From Dolomedes plantarius (lineage: Eukaryota > Arthropoda > Arachnida > Araneae > Dolomedidae): a DNA stretch of 64,000 nt. The position numbers and the translations under genes were made by a program. The DNA lies in assembly GCA_907164885.2 (NCBI GenBank), contig OU015493.1, positions 53,073,496 through 53,137,495 on the forward strand. Direction: 5' to 3'. Positions 30,911 through 42,559 of the stretch are shown one piece after another; the stretch's first letter is position 1; every line of letters begins with the position of its first letter. The notes under the pieces are model-generated. The model had not been told where the DNA came from, did not search any database, and was given only the letters and a program-made list of their open reading frames with translations.

Positions 30911-31736
30911 CAAAATAAAAACATGTTTATTTTAGAATTTTGTATCCCAGGCTCCCTTCAGAAATTACAGTAGCGTTTTTAATTAATTTCCATTGTCATC
31001 ACTTTTAAAACGTTTGAGAGAGACAGCCTTGCGCCCTTCCAGAAATGTTGGTAAAACAATAGAAAGCCTGTCCTGTGCACTGAAAGAGTATCAGACGTCC
31101 GTCTCTCAAAAATGACTGTTATTTATGTAGATGTACGGAAAGCCAGGGGAGTCTTACTAAACCTCAAAATAAAGGCTATTTTCAGAAAGAGAAGAGACTC
31201 ACGATTCCCGGAAGGAAATGTATACGCAAGCATGTGTTATGGAAAATTTATACGTGTTAAACAGATCGATAGCATTAGAAAATTGTTTCAGGACATATAC
31301 GAATACAAAACTTACAAGAAATGCAATAATGAACCTATTTTTAAAAAGTAGGTACACAGAGTGATAGCATCTAGAAGACGACACTGATAATCCAACAAGC
31401 AAGGAAGAAAAAAAAAAAAATAAAAGAAGTTTTTAAAACAGTGCATGAGTTGTCACCGCAGGTCTTCAATCCCAATGTAAACTATGAAAAATTTTGGAGA
31501 TTTAAATGTTTTTAGCGTTTTTATTTTTACGGGGCATTAAATTATTAATTTTCATCCCCACAAGATTAAGTTTTGTTTAAAAAAATTTTAATTTAAAGTA
31601 AATAATGCCTTTAAAAAATAAGCGCATGATATTTTAAAACCAATTATAAAATGCAGAAAACAGAATTAAAAAAATGCATTTGTTAATCTCTGATTAGAAA
31701 AATGTTATATTAAGAGAAAAATTCGCGTTACTCAAA
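30911..31736. other. AT-rich intergenic DNA
   Basis: No gene recognised. A small hairpin pair, TTTGAGAGAGAC (31012) and GTCTCTCAAA (31102), brackets about 90 bp. The 79-codon frame starting at 31112 has no known motif. Confidence 0.5.
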
Positions 31737-31991
31737 ATATGAGGCGTTGAAAGGCAAAGTGGTGTAAGTCACATTTTCAACTTTTTTCATTTGTGGGGAA
31801 ATATGTAATCTCCATGTTTAATTTATAGTGGAATTGTAAATAGTTATTATATGCAGTATTGTAATAATTGTTGTGAATTATAATTTGTTCAATTTATGGT
31901 GGAATTTTTTGTAGTTTTTGCAGTTAAACTCTGTTGACTTACACCACTTGACTTACTGACTTACACCACTTTGCCTTTCACCGCCTCATAT
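31737..31991. mobile_element. Short MITE-like element with 33-bp arms
   Basis: Left arm ATGAGGCGTTGAAAGGCAAA (31739 onward, continuing GTGGTGTAAGTCA). The right arm is its near-perfect complement ending at about 31991. The subterminal TGACTTACACCACT is repeated just inside the right arm. 255 bp, non-coding. Confidence 0.8.
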
Positions 31992-32810
31992 AAGGGTTAA
32001 ATATCGGCGATATCAACTGATGCATCGCTTTAAGGTTGTACCGTTTTCAGCAGTTTCAGTGATATCCTTAGGCGATATATATGTATCTGGAGGATATTTG
32101 AGGTAAATATATTCTAGATCTGAACTTGGCAAAATTTTGTTTTCTTTGAATAATCATTCTTTTCTTTATTTGGATTATTATATGCGTGGCAATTGGCATC
32201 GCCTTATGACTCTAGCAATTCATCAAGGAAAAATATTTCTTTTCAATACATGCACTGTTAAATGTACAAAAATTTATGAAGTCAAAAGTTAATAGCATCT
32301 GTTGATTTTCATCAATAATTTGAGAGGAATTTTTAAATCTCTTTGTTTGAATGCTGTGAGCAAAAATCTTATGTATCTAACAATATTTGTACCAAAATTC
32401 GTTGCCCTTTCTCTAAGGAATCCTAACTCTGTTCTTTGTACATGATTATTTCGCTCAAAGGTCTATTGAATAGAGAATAGAGGATGATGAATTCGGTCTC
32501 CTCGACTTCTCTGCTCGATTTTTTTCTAAAATGAACTCGCTTTTGCAGAAACTTAGATACTTCAAAGAGTTTTTAAAGTTCTTTGGGGAGATAAATTTAA
32601 AACTTGTCTTTCCACAACCTCAAATTTGGATTATACTGTTTATTGTCTACTAAAAGTTCGCTTGAAAGACGGCATTACTTTGAATCATACATTAGCATGT
32701 ATCAAAGCAACGTATTAGCTTCGTAAGAATGATAATCGAATTCGTTAAGTAGCCGAATAGGGAAGCTTTAACATAAATGCTTCGTAAATTGGCGTCGAAA
32801 CAGCAACAAT
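31992..32810. other. AT-rich intergenic DNA
   Basis: Nothing recognised: no frame of note, no repeat end. Confidence 0.5.
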
Positions 32811-32812
32811 TA

Positions 32813-33864
32813 CACTGAGCGGCCGATTTTTTATGACCACTTGACAATTTTATGCAAATCAGCTATGACATCCCGCTGCTGCTTGAGCGAGCGACAGAGA
32901 AACTGCTTCGCTTGCTAAGTGTTCGGGAGCAGCTGTTGTTCATGTTTACGAAGAGTGGGCTACCAAACAAGAAACCGGGTCCCAACATAAGCCGCGAGGT
33001 TGTCACCGGCTGCTGGATGCTCGAGCTGAAAGGAGAGTTACCAGATTTGCATGGTCCAACAGAAACGCAACTACAGTAAGTCCAATTACAGCTAATCTAA
33101 ATCAGGAACCAACTCCAATGGCCTTTCAACGTACTGTTCACCTCGCATTACACCATATCGGGTATGGAAGCCGAAGACTTGTTTGAAAGCCTTTGCTATC
33201 TGCATCTAATAAAGATCAAACGTCTCCAGTTCGCAAAGGATCACAAGGATTGGGCAGTAAATGATAACAAAAGGGTTATGTGATCCTATAGATCACGCTT
33301 CCAATGACACCATGCAGATAGCTGAGTACGAATCTGAAGAAAACAGGACAAAAGCATGGATCCTTAATGCATTACCACAATACTTCAAGCTGGTGGAGGC
33401 AATGTTAAGGTTTGGGGGATGATTTCCAGGCATTGTTTGAACCGTTTAATATGAGTGAAACAACTTTCAAATATCAAATGTATCCAACTATTGTCGCTAA
33501 CAAAGTACATCCGGTTATGTTATAGGTTTACTGCACTGGAGATGGATATTTCCAGCAGGACAATGTTCCAAGCCATAAGTCTCACATCGTCCACAGATGG
33601 TTTGAAGAAGATGACGGAGACTTCACCGCGTTTAGCTGGCCTCCACGATCAACAGATCTCTATCCAGATGAGCGTTTGTGGAATGAGGTCATTAGGGGCG
33701 TCAGACAGCTGAATCAAGGACCATTATATCTTAGGGTATAGCCAAGGCTCCTAAAGCCACCTACCAACATCTCATACAGTCTATGCCAAAGAGAATCGAA
33801 GCAATATTGAGAGCAAAAAGTGGCCCAACGATTACTGAGTAGGTAATAAATTCGCCGTTCAGTG
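32813..33864 (+). mobile_element. Degraded Tc1 element with TA duplication
   Basis: TIRs CACTGAGCGGCCGATTTTTT and the complement of CACTGAACGGCGAATTTATT, flanked by TA (32811-32812 and 33865-33866). 1052 bp, shorter than a full Tc1, with a decayed transposase inside. Confidence 0.9.
33170..33860 (+). pseudogene. Tc1 transposase remnant
   Basis: Pieces in shifting frames: a RLQFAKDHKDWAVND stretch near 33220, HHADS near 33310, then GDGYFQQDNVPSHKSHIVHR from about 33540, with FSWPPRSTDL and LWNEVIRGVRQL after it. QQDN marks the second catalytic Asp; the position of the catalytic Glu has decayed (DER instead of IEH). There are several stops and frameshifts. It is the same family as the fragment at 61430-61640. 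Confidence 0.85.
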
Positions 33865-33866
33865 TA

Positions 33867-34892
33867 TATTGCGTGGCGTGTGTTTTAGCGTGATGGGGAA
33901 ACAAAATGGAGGGTTATGAGTCCGCGTCAATATTCAAGAGCTCTAGTAATAGGTAATACGTCCTCAAATCTCACGATGCATTACTCATCTAGTTTAAACA
34001 TGTACTCATGACATTAAATCTCATGACAAGCTCAACATTGTACACTTTGGCATAAGAAAGATATGAATTATGAAACTCCTTTGAGGTAAAAGCGTTGATG
34101 GTGGTATTACATTCATGAACTCGATCAACAGTGAGATGCGTCTCACTGAAGGCAGAAGAATCGATCAGTGGGATGTCTAGTTTTGCGTAGGCAAGATTTT
34201 TTTTTCAAACAGGATGGAAAATATCCTGCTCAAAATCCAGTACGTTTTTTTCTCAAGCATAGAGGGCATCATACACCATTCAGTTTATCGCCGCTAGCCT
34301 AACGATAAAATGCAACCCTGAGAAGCACTTAGTTCCAGGAAAATTATAGCAATCGACTGACTGTCCAGTGTAGGCAGGATTGTGAGGTTTCGGCTGTTTC
34401 ACGGGACACGAGTCCCATGAAATAGCCTGTGAATGTGATACCGCCATAACGTCATAATGGTCATTTCGAAGAAACGAGAATAATTGAAATAAATATGTTC
34501 ATTAATTTAATACCAATTTAGTTCTAATGTAGAAATATTTGCACAGAGGAGCGGACGTCCTTGTAACCCAAGATACACCATTTCATTGAATCTAATTTTG
34601 TTGAGTGAAAAACGACATGAGTAACAGTATTAAATAGACATGTTTGGGGTCCTTTCATGAATGTACGACCTGTTTCTTGGCGCAGGCAGGTGCTCAAAGG
34701 GGGGAAAGGGCCGGAGCAGGTGAAATCGGTCGCCTAATAATTGTGTGTTACGGCACGTGTTCTAAGAGAGAAATGACCTGCGGTAAAAAATCATCCGCCT
34801 TGGCGTAAAATGTTTTCCCTCCCCTTCTTTAGAGCACCAGGGTGATCAACCACTACACGCACAGGAAATAAATTTACCCCGAGAAGATGACG
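33867..34892. other. Intergenic DNA with one strong hairpin
   Basis: No gene. At 34392-34407 and 34412-34427 there is a 16-bp stem (GGCTGTTTCACGGGAC with GTCCCATGAAATAGCC, two non-Watson-Crick positions) around a 4-base loop. Confidence 0.6.
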
Positions 34893-35225
34893 GATAATAT
34901 CCTTCAGCAAGGAAAAACTGCGTCTCGCCACCGATTTCTTCGGATATTTCGTGGCTACAAGCCGAGAAACTTTTCTCGTTGAGTTAACGTCTTTTCGGTG
35001 ATGCATTAATGGCCAAGAAATCCAAATTTTTGTAAACCTCTATAATAAAAAAGAAAAATAATATCCTTCAGCAAGAAAAAACTGCGTCCCATCAAACTCA
35101 TTTAGAATATTGCGTGGCTCTAAACTGAAAACAATTTTCTTGTTGAATATACGGCTTTTTCGTAATGTATCGATGATCATGAATTTCTAAGCTTTTTGGC
35201 ACAGTTAACACTTATAATAATATTA
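34893..35225 (+). repeat. Two-copy tandem duplication, 165-bp unit
   Basis: ATAATATCCTTCAGCAAG starts at 34893 and 35058. The two units continue in parallel (ACTGCGTC, CGTGGCT, TTCTTGTTGA or TTCTCGTTGA, ATGCAT/ATGTAT). They are diverged, so this is an old duplication. Confidence 0.85.
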
Positions 35226-35599
35226 AGAAAAGTACTTCGAATAATTAGAATCGAACAACACGATATACAAGTAACTGATACTTCCCAACAGTTTTGTCTA
35301 AAACTTTTTCCACATGAAAAAATCTGTTTTTTTTTTAAACCAATATTTTCTCTACCCACCTTAACATAAAATTCGAGCTTTTTAGGCATTGGTATAGTGG
35401 GGCCGTATTTTCTGTGTTGAATGACAGACAAACTAAGAGTTAAAGTATTATTGAGATTTTAAGCGTTATCTCCCGTTTTATGTTTTCGAAGAGCATCCTA
35501 CCACAAAAAGCAGATCTTGATCCCCCCCTTTCGAAAGTTTGCTGGTGTCATTTTAAAATCCTCATTACGTGCACTCGTGAGTGCAGTTGTTAGATTAAA
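35226..35599. other. AT-rich spacer
   Basis: No gene or repeat end recognised; the 84-codon minus frame (35177-35431) is featureless. Confidence 0.5.
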
Positions 35600-36700
35600 C
35601 TAGCTGAGTGGCAACCCGATGTGTTGCTTTTTCGATTTAAAATGAAATAGTTTCATTTCTTAATGATTAAAAACCGTTTAATCACTTTTAAAAATATATT
35701 AGAACATTTAAAACAGGAAATAATAATTTAAAATTTTTTTTCTCAAATTTCGGTTTTTGGCTTTTGAAATAATTCTTTCAAATTTCCGCTTTCAAATTTT
35801 GCATTTTAGACAAAAAGGAAATTCATTCAATTAGAAAGAATTCTAAAGGTTTTAACTTCTCATTTCCTAAAACTAAAATTATTTCTGGTACTTTAAAATT
35901 ATTTCTTGATATCAATTATTAAATGACTCGTTCTCAGACTCGTTCTCAACTAATAATTTTTTCTTTTGGCAACTGAGCAGAATTTCTTTTGAAGAGTAGA
36001 GTTCCTGGGTCTATTGACTTTAACTCCTGTCGCAAGATACTTATTATCAATGTATATGTGCTCAATAGAAAAAATTATTAAGTTACAGTAAGTTTAAAGT
36101 TACCAGTTACATTAATATAAAAATTTTTAAATCCTTCAAAAAGAAGAAGGGTAAGATAAATTCAAAAATTAGAAATATATTAAGATTAAATAAATTAAGA
36201 TTAAAATGAAGAATTTAAAAAAATTAAAGAAAATAAATTGAAATTAATTATAAAGTTATGGAAAAAATGGCCCTCAGCAAACAAGATGGAAAGTTTGCAT
36301 AGTAAAAGAAAAAAAAAAGCCCTGTGCAGGGTCAAACAATTCGTAATGAGATGATTGCAGAGTTCCGCGGGGGAAAACAAAAAATATCAAGATAGGGAAA
36401 TTTGGAAGATGTGACACCACCTAGGACCGATTCCACAACGTAGGGTTTACCAGGTCAGCGCGATGGCACTGGGCCATGCCAGAACACAAGCAGGTGAGCA
36501 AGATGGGAAGTGTATCGTGGTAAGGCCGAATGTAAATATTAATCTCGGGTGGAAAAAGTGCTTAAAAAAATAGAAAGACAGTTCTGACGAATTCAAAATT
36601 TGTTGTGGAAGAATCCTCATCAGTTGCTCATTAATTAGAAACAAATTTCACGAACTTGCTGGAATTGTTAGTGAATAAAATAATAAGTAAAAAAATTACG
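35600..36700 (-). mobile_element. Helitron 3' end with AT-rich body, 5' end not located
   Basis: On the minus strand the sequence ends GCAACACATCGGGTTGCC, then ACTCAGCTAG followed by host T (CTAG at 35600-35603). The GCAAC/GTTGC stem sits just before the CTAG-T terminus, as in Helitron 3' ends. To the right the sequence is AT-rich without coding; the right limit given is a guess. Confidence 0.55.
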
Positions 36701-37638
36701 AACTCGGCATTCAGTTAAAAGTGAGTTTTGCAAGTACGCTCTTTTAGAATGAAAACATTTTTTGTATTAAATGTATTTGGTATATTTTGGAAGCTGAACA
36801 TCTAGTAAATGCCGATAAATCGTAAAATTGACATTAATAGGTGCAGAAAACCGAAATATTTGTCCATCAAAATTGTCGATTTCGTGAAATTCGGAAAACT
36901 GCTTTGGGGAAAAAGCTTCGTTTACAATGAAAAAGATCTTTAACTTTATAAAAATGTGTATATCCTTAAAGATGAAGAGTTGTAGAACACATGGAAATAA
37001 AAAATTTGTTGATTGGTGGACGGAAAAGTTTAATTTTGCATGCATGAAAATAGTGGAAATTTGCGAAACGGAAAGGAGCTGGCCCACCCGGAATGTCAGC
37101 TGTTTCTGCTGTCCGCTTCTTTTGAGTTCGGCGGTTTTAATTTAATAATTAAAAAAGTTTAAAGTTTTGAAGTTGAGGATAGCATCAGTGCACGCGTCTC
37201 GTCCGTCTGCGTATATCGGTACCAGTCGCGATATCCTGCTATGCTCGGTTCGCGAGATTAGCCCGTCCCCGTGTCTGCTCACTAACTAACTAACATTTGT
37301 TTACCTTCAGCTGTTAATAGTAAGATTGCTAATGACCGCCCTTTTAAAGAGATTTTTCAGTTCATCCTCTCAGTAACGGATCGACAGATGGATAACTATC
37401 GCAGATGTGACATCACGAGATCCCCAGCTCCCATCTGAACTGTTACTTAGAAAGGGATGGCTTACGACCCCCTTGGACACAGCTGCGCTCCCAACCTCGA
37501 GATCCCATGGGCAGATCGAGTGTGGGAGTAGAGAGAGTTTGAGCTGACCCTCAGAGACTGTCGGACGGATAGTGCAGAATGTTCGGACACACGACGCTAT
37601 CCGAGAGTTTTTCGGAGGTCATCTCCGGTGCAGAGATA
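36701..37638. other. Intergenic DNA, GC-richer at 37180-37600
   Basis: No protein motif. The GC-richer part has CpG-rich pieces such as CGGTTCGCGAGATTAG but no recognised site. Confidence 0.45.
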
Positions 37639-37808
37639 TAGTGCAGGATTTACGTATAAGCTACACAAGCTATAGCTTAGGGTCCCAAAGAAAGTGGGCC
37701 CCCCCAAAAAATATAAAGGGCCCCATATATGATTTGAGATATGGGCCCCTTATAAAGGCCCCCATATTTCAAATAGCTTAGGGCCTTATCAAGTTTAATC
37801 CGGCCCTG
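37639..37808. mobile_element. hAT MITE, TSD CAGAGATA
   Basis: Left TAGTGCAGGATTTACGTATA, right end ...AATCCGGCCCTG. Perfect CAGAGATA lies at 37631-37638 and 37809-37816. Internal GGGCCCC/AGCTTAGGG pieces are inverted. 170 bp. Confidence 0.85.
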
Positions 37809-37854
37809 CAGAGATATCAAGCTGTTCGAGAGGTAATCGAAGGCAGGATACTTA

Positions 37855-39009
37855 GGGCCTGTTCACATAGGAGTCCGGTAGCGGAAGCGTTAAAGTATTG
37901 AAATACAGTAACCACCGCTTATAGTGGTCAGTGGTTATAAGAATCAACCGTTTATAAGAATCAATATCTCGAAAACAAAAACAAATGTACTATTTACATG
38001 TTAAAAGTTTCGCTTTAAAGAATCAATCCACCGGTTTTAAGAATCAGTTTACACTCTTCGCTTTCCTTTCATTTTTCTAAAAAAGCCACTTAAACCCTCA
38101 AAAGGCACGAAGTTCTTTCTTCTGCTTTTTTTAAAGAAAGATTGATAAGATGGGATGGAATATAGTCGTAAAATTCACCGCTTTCTTTGTTAGACATAAC
38201 ATAATAGTTTCCTCTTAAACGCTTTAGCACAACACTGTCCTATTAGCTTGACCCAGAGGTATCTTTACCCGTCCCGATTTCACTTTTCTTCACTGACAAA
38301 CAAAAATAGGGACTCTTTTTTCCCACCTCCCACATCCTGGTTGCGGCTTCCTGGACCCTGAAACACATAAATCTTCGGCGAAGTGTCCACTATCACTTAG
38401 GCAAATGTGGCATTATTAGATTCAGCACGTTATCAAACCGTGAAACGTAAGGTAGAAGGTGAATCTTGGTCTGAGACTATTGGTATTGAAAGAGGTATAA
38501 ACAGCCTCCAGAAAACTTCATTACGTCAAACTACCATAGAAAATTTTTTCTTGCTCCCTTCCTGTAGTTGAAATGTTAAAACTGTTAAGCAGGTATGTTG
38601 TAACAAATATTGGATTTTTTTCTTCTCTTAATATAATCATGTGTATCTACTTATAGGTCTAGAAATTAAGTAGTATTTTTAAGATTATAAAAAATAATTT
38701 TAATAAAAGAATTAACGTAAATTAAAGAGCATTTTATGGTAAATTATCTAATATATGTATATATATATAGGTGTGTGTGTGCCTGTCCAATAACCTAAAT
38801 TTCGGCTATAAGAATCAACCGCTTATAAGAATCAAAAACAGTAATAACAAACGTGATTCTTATAAGCGGAAATCACTGTATATGTAACCAATGACAAACC
38901 TCCAAACGATTAGCAACGAAATTCTTAACGCCTATTACTGGTTTATTTCCGTCTCAGCGCCATCTCTCCTTTTACGCTTCCGCTACTGGACTTCTATGTG
39001 AACAGGCCC
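37855..39009. mobile_element. PIF/Harbinger-type MITE (TSD TTA) split by a Tigger MITE
   Basis: Left end GGGCCTGTTCACATAGGAGT, right end the complement of GGGCCTGTTCACATAGAAGT; the match continues through GTAGCGGAAGCG, about 35 bp in all. TTA lies at 37852-37854 and 39010-39012, the typical PIF/Harbinger target. Without the inner insertion it is about 180 bp. Confidence 0.9.
37906..38878. mobile_element. Tigger-like MITE nested in the PIF/Harbinger element
   Basis: TIRs CAGTAACCACCGCTTATAGT and the complement of CAGTGATTTCCGCTTATAAG, flanked by TA (37904-37905 and 38879-38880). TTATAAGAATCAACCG motifs repeat near both ends. 973 bp, non-coding. Confidence 0.9.
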
Positions 39010-39030
39010 TTATTCTTCTGTTGTCGTATA

Positions 39031-39355
39031 CAGTCGACCCCGTTATAACGAACCTCAAGGGACCAAAGGTTTTGTTCACTTTATAAGGTGGTTCGCTGTA
39101 ACCGAACCGTTAAGAAAAATGCTAGAGTTTACAAGGTGTATAACATTAGTCGCACATTAGTCGCAATGTGTATTCAATAATGATGTATTAAAAAAATGAT
39201 AAAATCTATTTAAAATGATCATTAAGGAATTAAATCGACTAAAATGGATTACATTAAACTGACACAATACTAATTAAATTACGTACAATAGGAAAACGGA
39301 AGGACCAAAATTTTCGTTCGTTATATACCGGGTTCGCTGTAACGGGGTTCGACTG
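39031..39355. mobile_element. Tigger-like MITE, family CAGTCRAMCCCCGTTATA, copy 2
   Basis: TIRs CAGTCGACCCCGTTATAACG and the complement of CAGTCGAACCCCGTTACAGC, TA on both sides (39029-39030, 39356-39357). High identity to 18203-18517. 325 bp. Confidence 0.93.
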
Positions 39356-39464
39356 TATAAGTTTTGTGTTATACTTGGCACATATAATTTTCGGTGTAGT
39401 AAACGTTGTGTACATTCGAATGCATTTATATTACTGAGTCGTGTTGATGTTGTGATTTATACCC

Positions 39465-39840
39465 CACTGGCCTGGGAATTCCAGACAAGGTCCATATGGA
39501 TGTGAGCTAAGGGGTGCAGCTCCGGTTTTTAGTGGCACCACAAGGGTCTGAATCCGATTTATCCAAGTTCCGATTTAGTACCCCCAAGGCGACACCTGTG
39601 TGTGGGGAGCTTGTTCTTTCTCCCACCCGCTAACATCATAGGACTTTTTTTTTTTTGGCAATGCGGAGGCACTTGTTGGATAGACCATAGAAGGACTTTC
39701 CTGCATACATATTTAACGTACCCATATATGGCCTAGACACTGGGGTATTTGATGGAGTTCGTCAGAATTCGAACTGAACACCCCTATTTCCAAGCCCAAC
39801 GCATTATCACTAGGCTTCCTGTGGCCCATTACTACTCAGT
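39465..39840 (-). mobile_element. tRNA-related SINE (family S3)
   Basis: On the minus strand the head has AGCCTAGTGATAATGCG (A-box like) and CAGTTCGAATTCTGACG (B box), followed by a body of about 270 bp with an internal A run (39650-39660 on plus as T). Confidence 0.6.
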
Positions 39841-39891
39841 GGAGAACGTTACACAGCCCCGTTACCAGGGAAGGGGTGAAATGAGGTAGGG

Positions 39892-40359
39892 CATAGGCAT
39901 AGCGTCGGGAAGGGGGGGGGGGCAAGGGGGGCACGTGCCTCCCCAACTTAACTTAAAATAAATTAAAGCGTTAATAGAAATTCAGTTAAAATCGGCAAAT
40001 TATAGAAAACTTTTAAGAAGATTGGTTTTTCCCCGCTTTTTCAAACTGTGAAACTGAAGATTCCGATTATGTCTTTAGCCTTAACATAATTTTTAACAAT
40101 GATATGATCCATAGCAAAAATTCGATGCTATATTTTTTTATCATTTTATTTATATTATATTTATTTTCTCATTGTATAACTTTTGAATACTACTCAAACA
40201 TCAATTCTATTGTTATTCATTTTAAAAAAGAATCATAATATTTCCTATTTTAAGGACCGCTTGGCAGTCAATGCGCGGAGGAGGGCCCTAACTGAATTCA
40301 ATTCGTGCCCCCCCCCCCCCGAAAAAAAAAAGAAAAGTTAGAAGCACGCTACGCCTATG
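39892..40359. mobile_element. hAT-like MITE, family CATAGGCRTAGCGTC, copy 1
   Basis: Left CATAGGCATAGCGTCGGG, right the complement of CATAGGCGTAGCGTGCTTC. There is a G run after the left end and a C run before the right end. The body (AGTTAAAATCGG, CTAGCCTTAACATA or TTAGCCTTAACATA) matches 40863-41298. The possible duplication AGGTAGGG/GGGTGGGG has two mismatches. Confidence 0.82.
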
Positions 40360-40687
40360 GGGTGGGGTGGGGGCTATGGTGCTTATCCCCTTTAACAATC
40401 ATTTGAACTCGACCTGAGATCGAAATATAAAAATATAAGATCAAAATATAAAATACATAAATGGAATAAATTAAAAGTTTTTCCTCGCATTATTATTTAC
40501 TCTTTTCTCACAAATAGTTCTTTGCTGACAAACAAGCTCCCTCAGAAATTTTTTTTCCTTGAGTTTTTTTCCTTGAATTGGAGATTGTAAATTCTCAGAT
40601 TTTTATGCTTTCTGTTTCAAGCGAGGAAATAAATTCTGAAATATATACTTGCCTTTTTTAATTACGTTTACATCCATTAAGCTTCTG

Positions 40688-41538
40688 TGTACTAACCCTA
40701 TTGGATTCGCTCACCTCAATGTTAACCTATGGAGAAAATTTGTCTACTATTTATAGCTACCTAAATGCTGATAATCCAATAAAAATGGTATTTTCAGGTA
40801 ACCTGAAATTTACTGCACCTTGCAACAGGATTCATTTTATAAATTTTGTCCACCAAAGGAATCATAGGCGTAGCGTCGAAGGTGCACGGGGGGGGGCAAA
40901 TTAACTTGAAATAAATTATAAAGTTAATAGAAGTTCAGTTAAAATCGGAAAATTGTAGAGAACTTTTAAGAAAGTTGGTTTTTTTCCGCCTTTTCAAACT
41001 GTGAAACTGAAGATTTCGATTATGTCTCTAGCCTTAACATAGGTTTTAACAATTATATGATCCATAACAAAAATTCGATGCTATTATCTTTTTCTCGATT
41101 TATTTATATTATATATTTCTTATTGTATAACTTTTTAATACTACTCAAACATCAATTCTATTGTTATTCAATTAAAAAGAATAATATTTCAAATTTTAAG
41201 GACCGTCCGGCAGTCAATGCGCGGAGGAGGGCCCTAACGGAATTCAATTCGTGCCCCCCCCCCCCCCCCCCAAATGTTAGAAGCATGCTACGCCTATGAA
41301 AGGAATTGATAACCGTTTGAAACACACTATACCCAATTTTTTTTCTCCGAATAATTTAAATTTTTAAATATTATTTAGATTAAGGAAAAAAACGAAAAAT
41401 GCCCCAAGGTATAAAATTTTTTTCTCTATTACGGACTTCAATTTTTAAAAAAAATCTTTAAATCCAAGTCAGCATTTCTTGGACAAATTTTCTCCATAGG
41501 TCAACACTGAGGTGAACGAATCCAATACGGTTAGTACA
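40688..41538. mobile_element. Long-TIR element, copy 1, split by a hAT
   Basis: TIRs of about 50 bp: TGTACTAACCCTATTGGATT, then CGCTCACCTCAATGTTAACC and TATGGAGAAAATTTGTC on the left; the complement with a few changes on the right. It matches the copy at 48570-49158 in inverted orientation. No clear target duplication, no protein. Confidence 0.85.
40863..41298. mobile_element. hAT-like MITE, family CATAGGCRTAGCGTC, copy 2, TSD AAAGGAAT
   Basis: Left CATAGGCGTAGCGTCGAAGG, right the complement of CATAGGCGTAGCATGCTTC. Perfect AAAGGAAT lies on both sides (40855-40862, 41299-41306). Copy 2 of the long-TIR family shows the uninterrupted site, confirming both ends. Confidence 0.93.
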
Positions 41539-42535
41539 GCCTTAACTGAGAGTTGTGTGTGGCAGAACACAAATGAAAACTTCATGGCGTTCTACTACAC
41601 TTTATCAAGTAGCAACAAAACTAAAGTAATTTTCGATTTTGTTTTCAAGCTAGGGAAATATACTGCAACTAAAACTAACGTAATACTAAAACAAAAACTG
41701 AAACTTACCGAAAAATATGTAAATATTGATAGTATTAATACTGATTCATTAAACCTTTTAAAGCTTAGAAATCCCCATTTATGTATTACAATGCATGCAA
41801 TCTACATTCTTCATAAACGGCATTAGTTTTTCTTCACTAATATTTTAGCAATATTTCAGGTTTATTCACTAATATTCAGAACTAATATTTCAATTTTAAA
41901 GGAGTTTATAGATTATTTCGAATTTTAGCGAAAACAATACATTTATCACATTGGTTAGAGTTGAATATTCCTGATTTTTCTATAATGATTCTGTAGCTGC
42001 ATTTATATCGTAGCAGTTTTTCAGTCCCCGCCAAAATATTAAGACCCCTGTCGTTTTTGATTACGGTTCTTAACTATATCATCAGAAGTTATCGTCATTA
42101 CAAAATACGAATACGTTGTTTTGTATTGGTAATTAACATTTTAAGCACAGTGTCCTCTCTGACTATTTCTTTTTATTTTCTAGAAAAAAAATTCCGTTCT
42201 GCGGTTTATGTTTTAATATGCTGGTCATAAAATGTTATCTAAATTTAAAAGTATTGGGATATCTCAAAACACACCTGCTGACAGCACTTAAGCCGTAATC
42301 CTCGAGTACCCTGTCTACCGATCCGCTACCATGAAAAAAAGATTTTTGCTTTTTTTGCAGCTTTATTTTCTCTAAGCAGATAAAATAAAACCGCAAAAGG
42401 GGGAGGGGGGGTTGACGAAATCCTCAATAGTCAAAAGGAATTAGAGCAAATAGTTCGATTCCGAGATGATGAATTTTTACCGCCTGAGATATGTCCTCGC
42501 GAGTCTGCCTAACAATACGCTAAATTAAAGTATCA
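41539..42535. other. AT-rich intergenic DNA upstream of the bHLH gene
   Basis: No gene recognised. The 104-codon frame (41512-41826) is Lys/Asn/Thr-rich without a motif. A short T-run lies at 42545-42562. Confidence 0.5.
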
Positions 42536-42559
42536 TACGGTTGTCTTTTTTTTTTTTTT

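Noticed and set aside
39892..40359. Exact 8-bp duplication for hAT-like copy 1
   Set aside because: The flanks AGGTAGGG and GGGTGGGG differ at two positions and lie in G-rich DNA, so it is kept only as a possibility.
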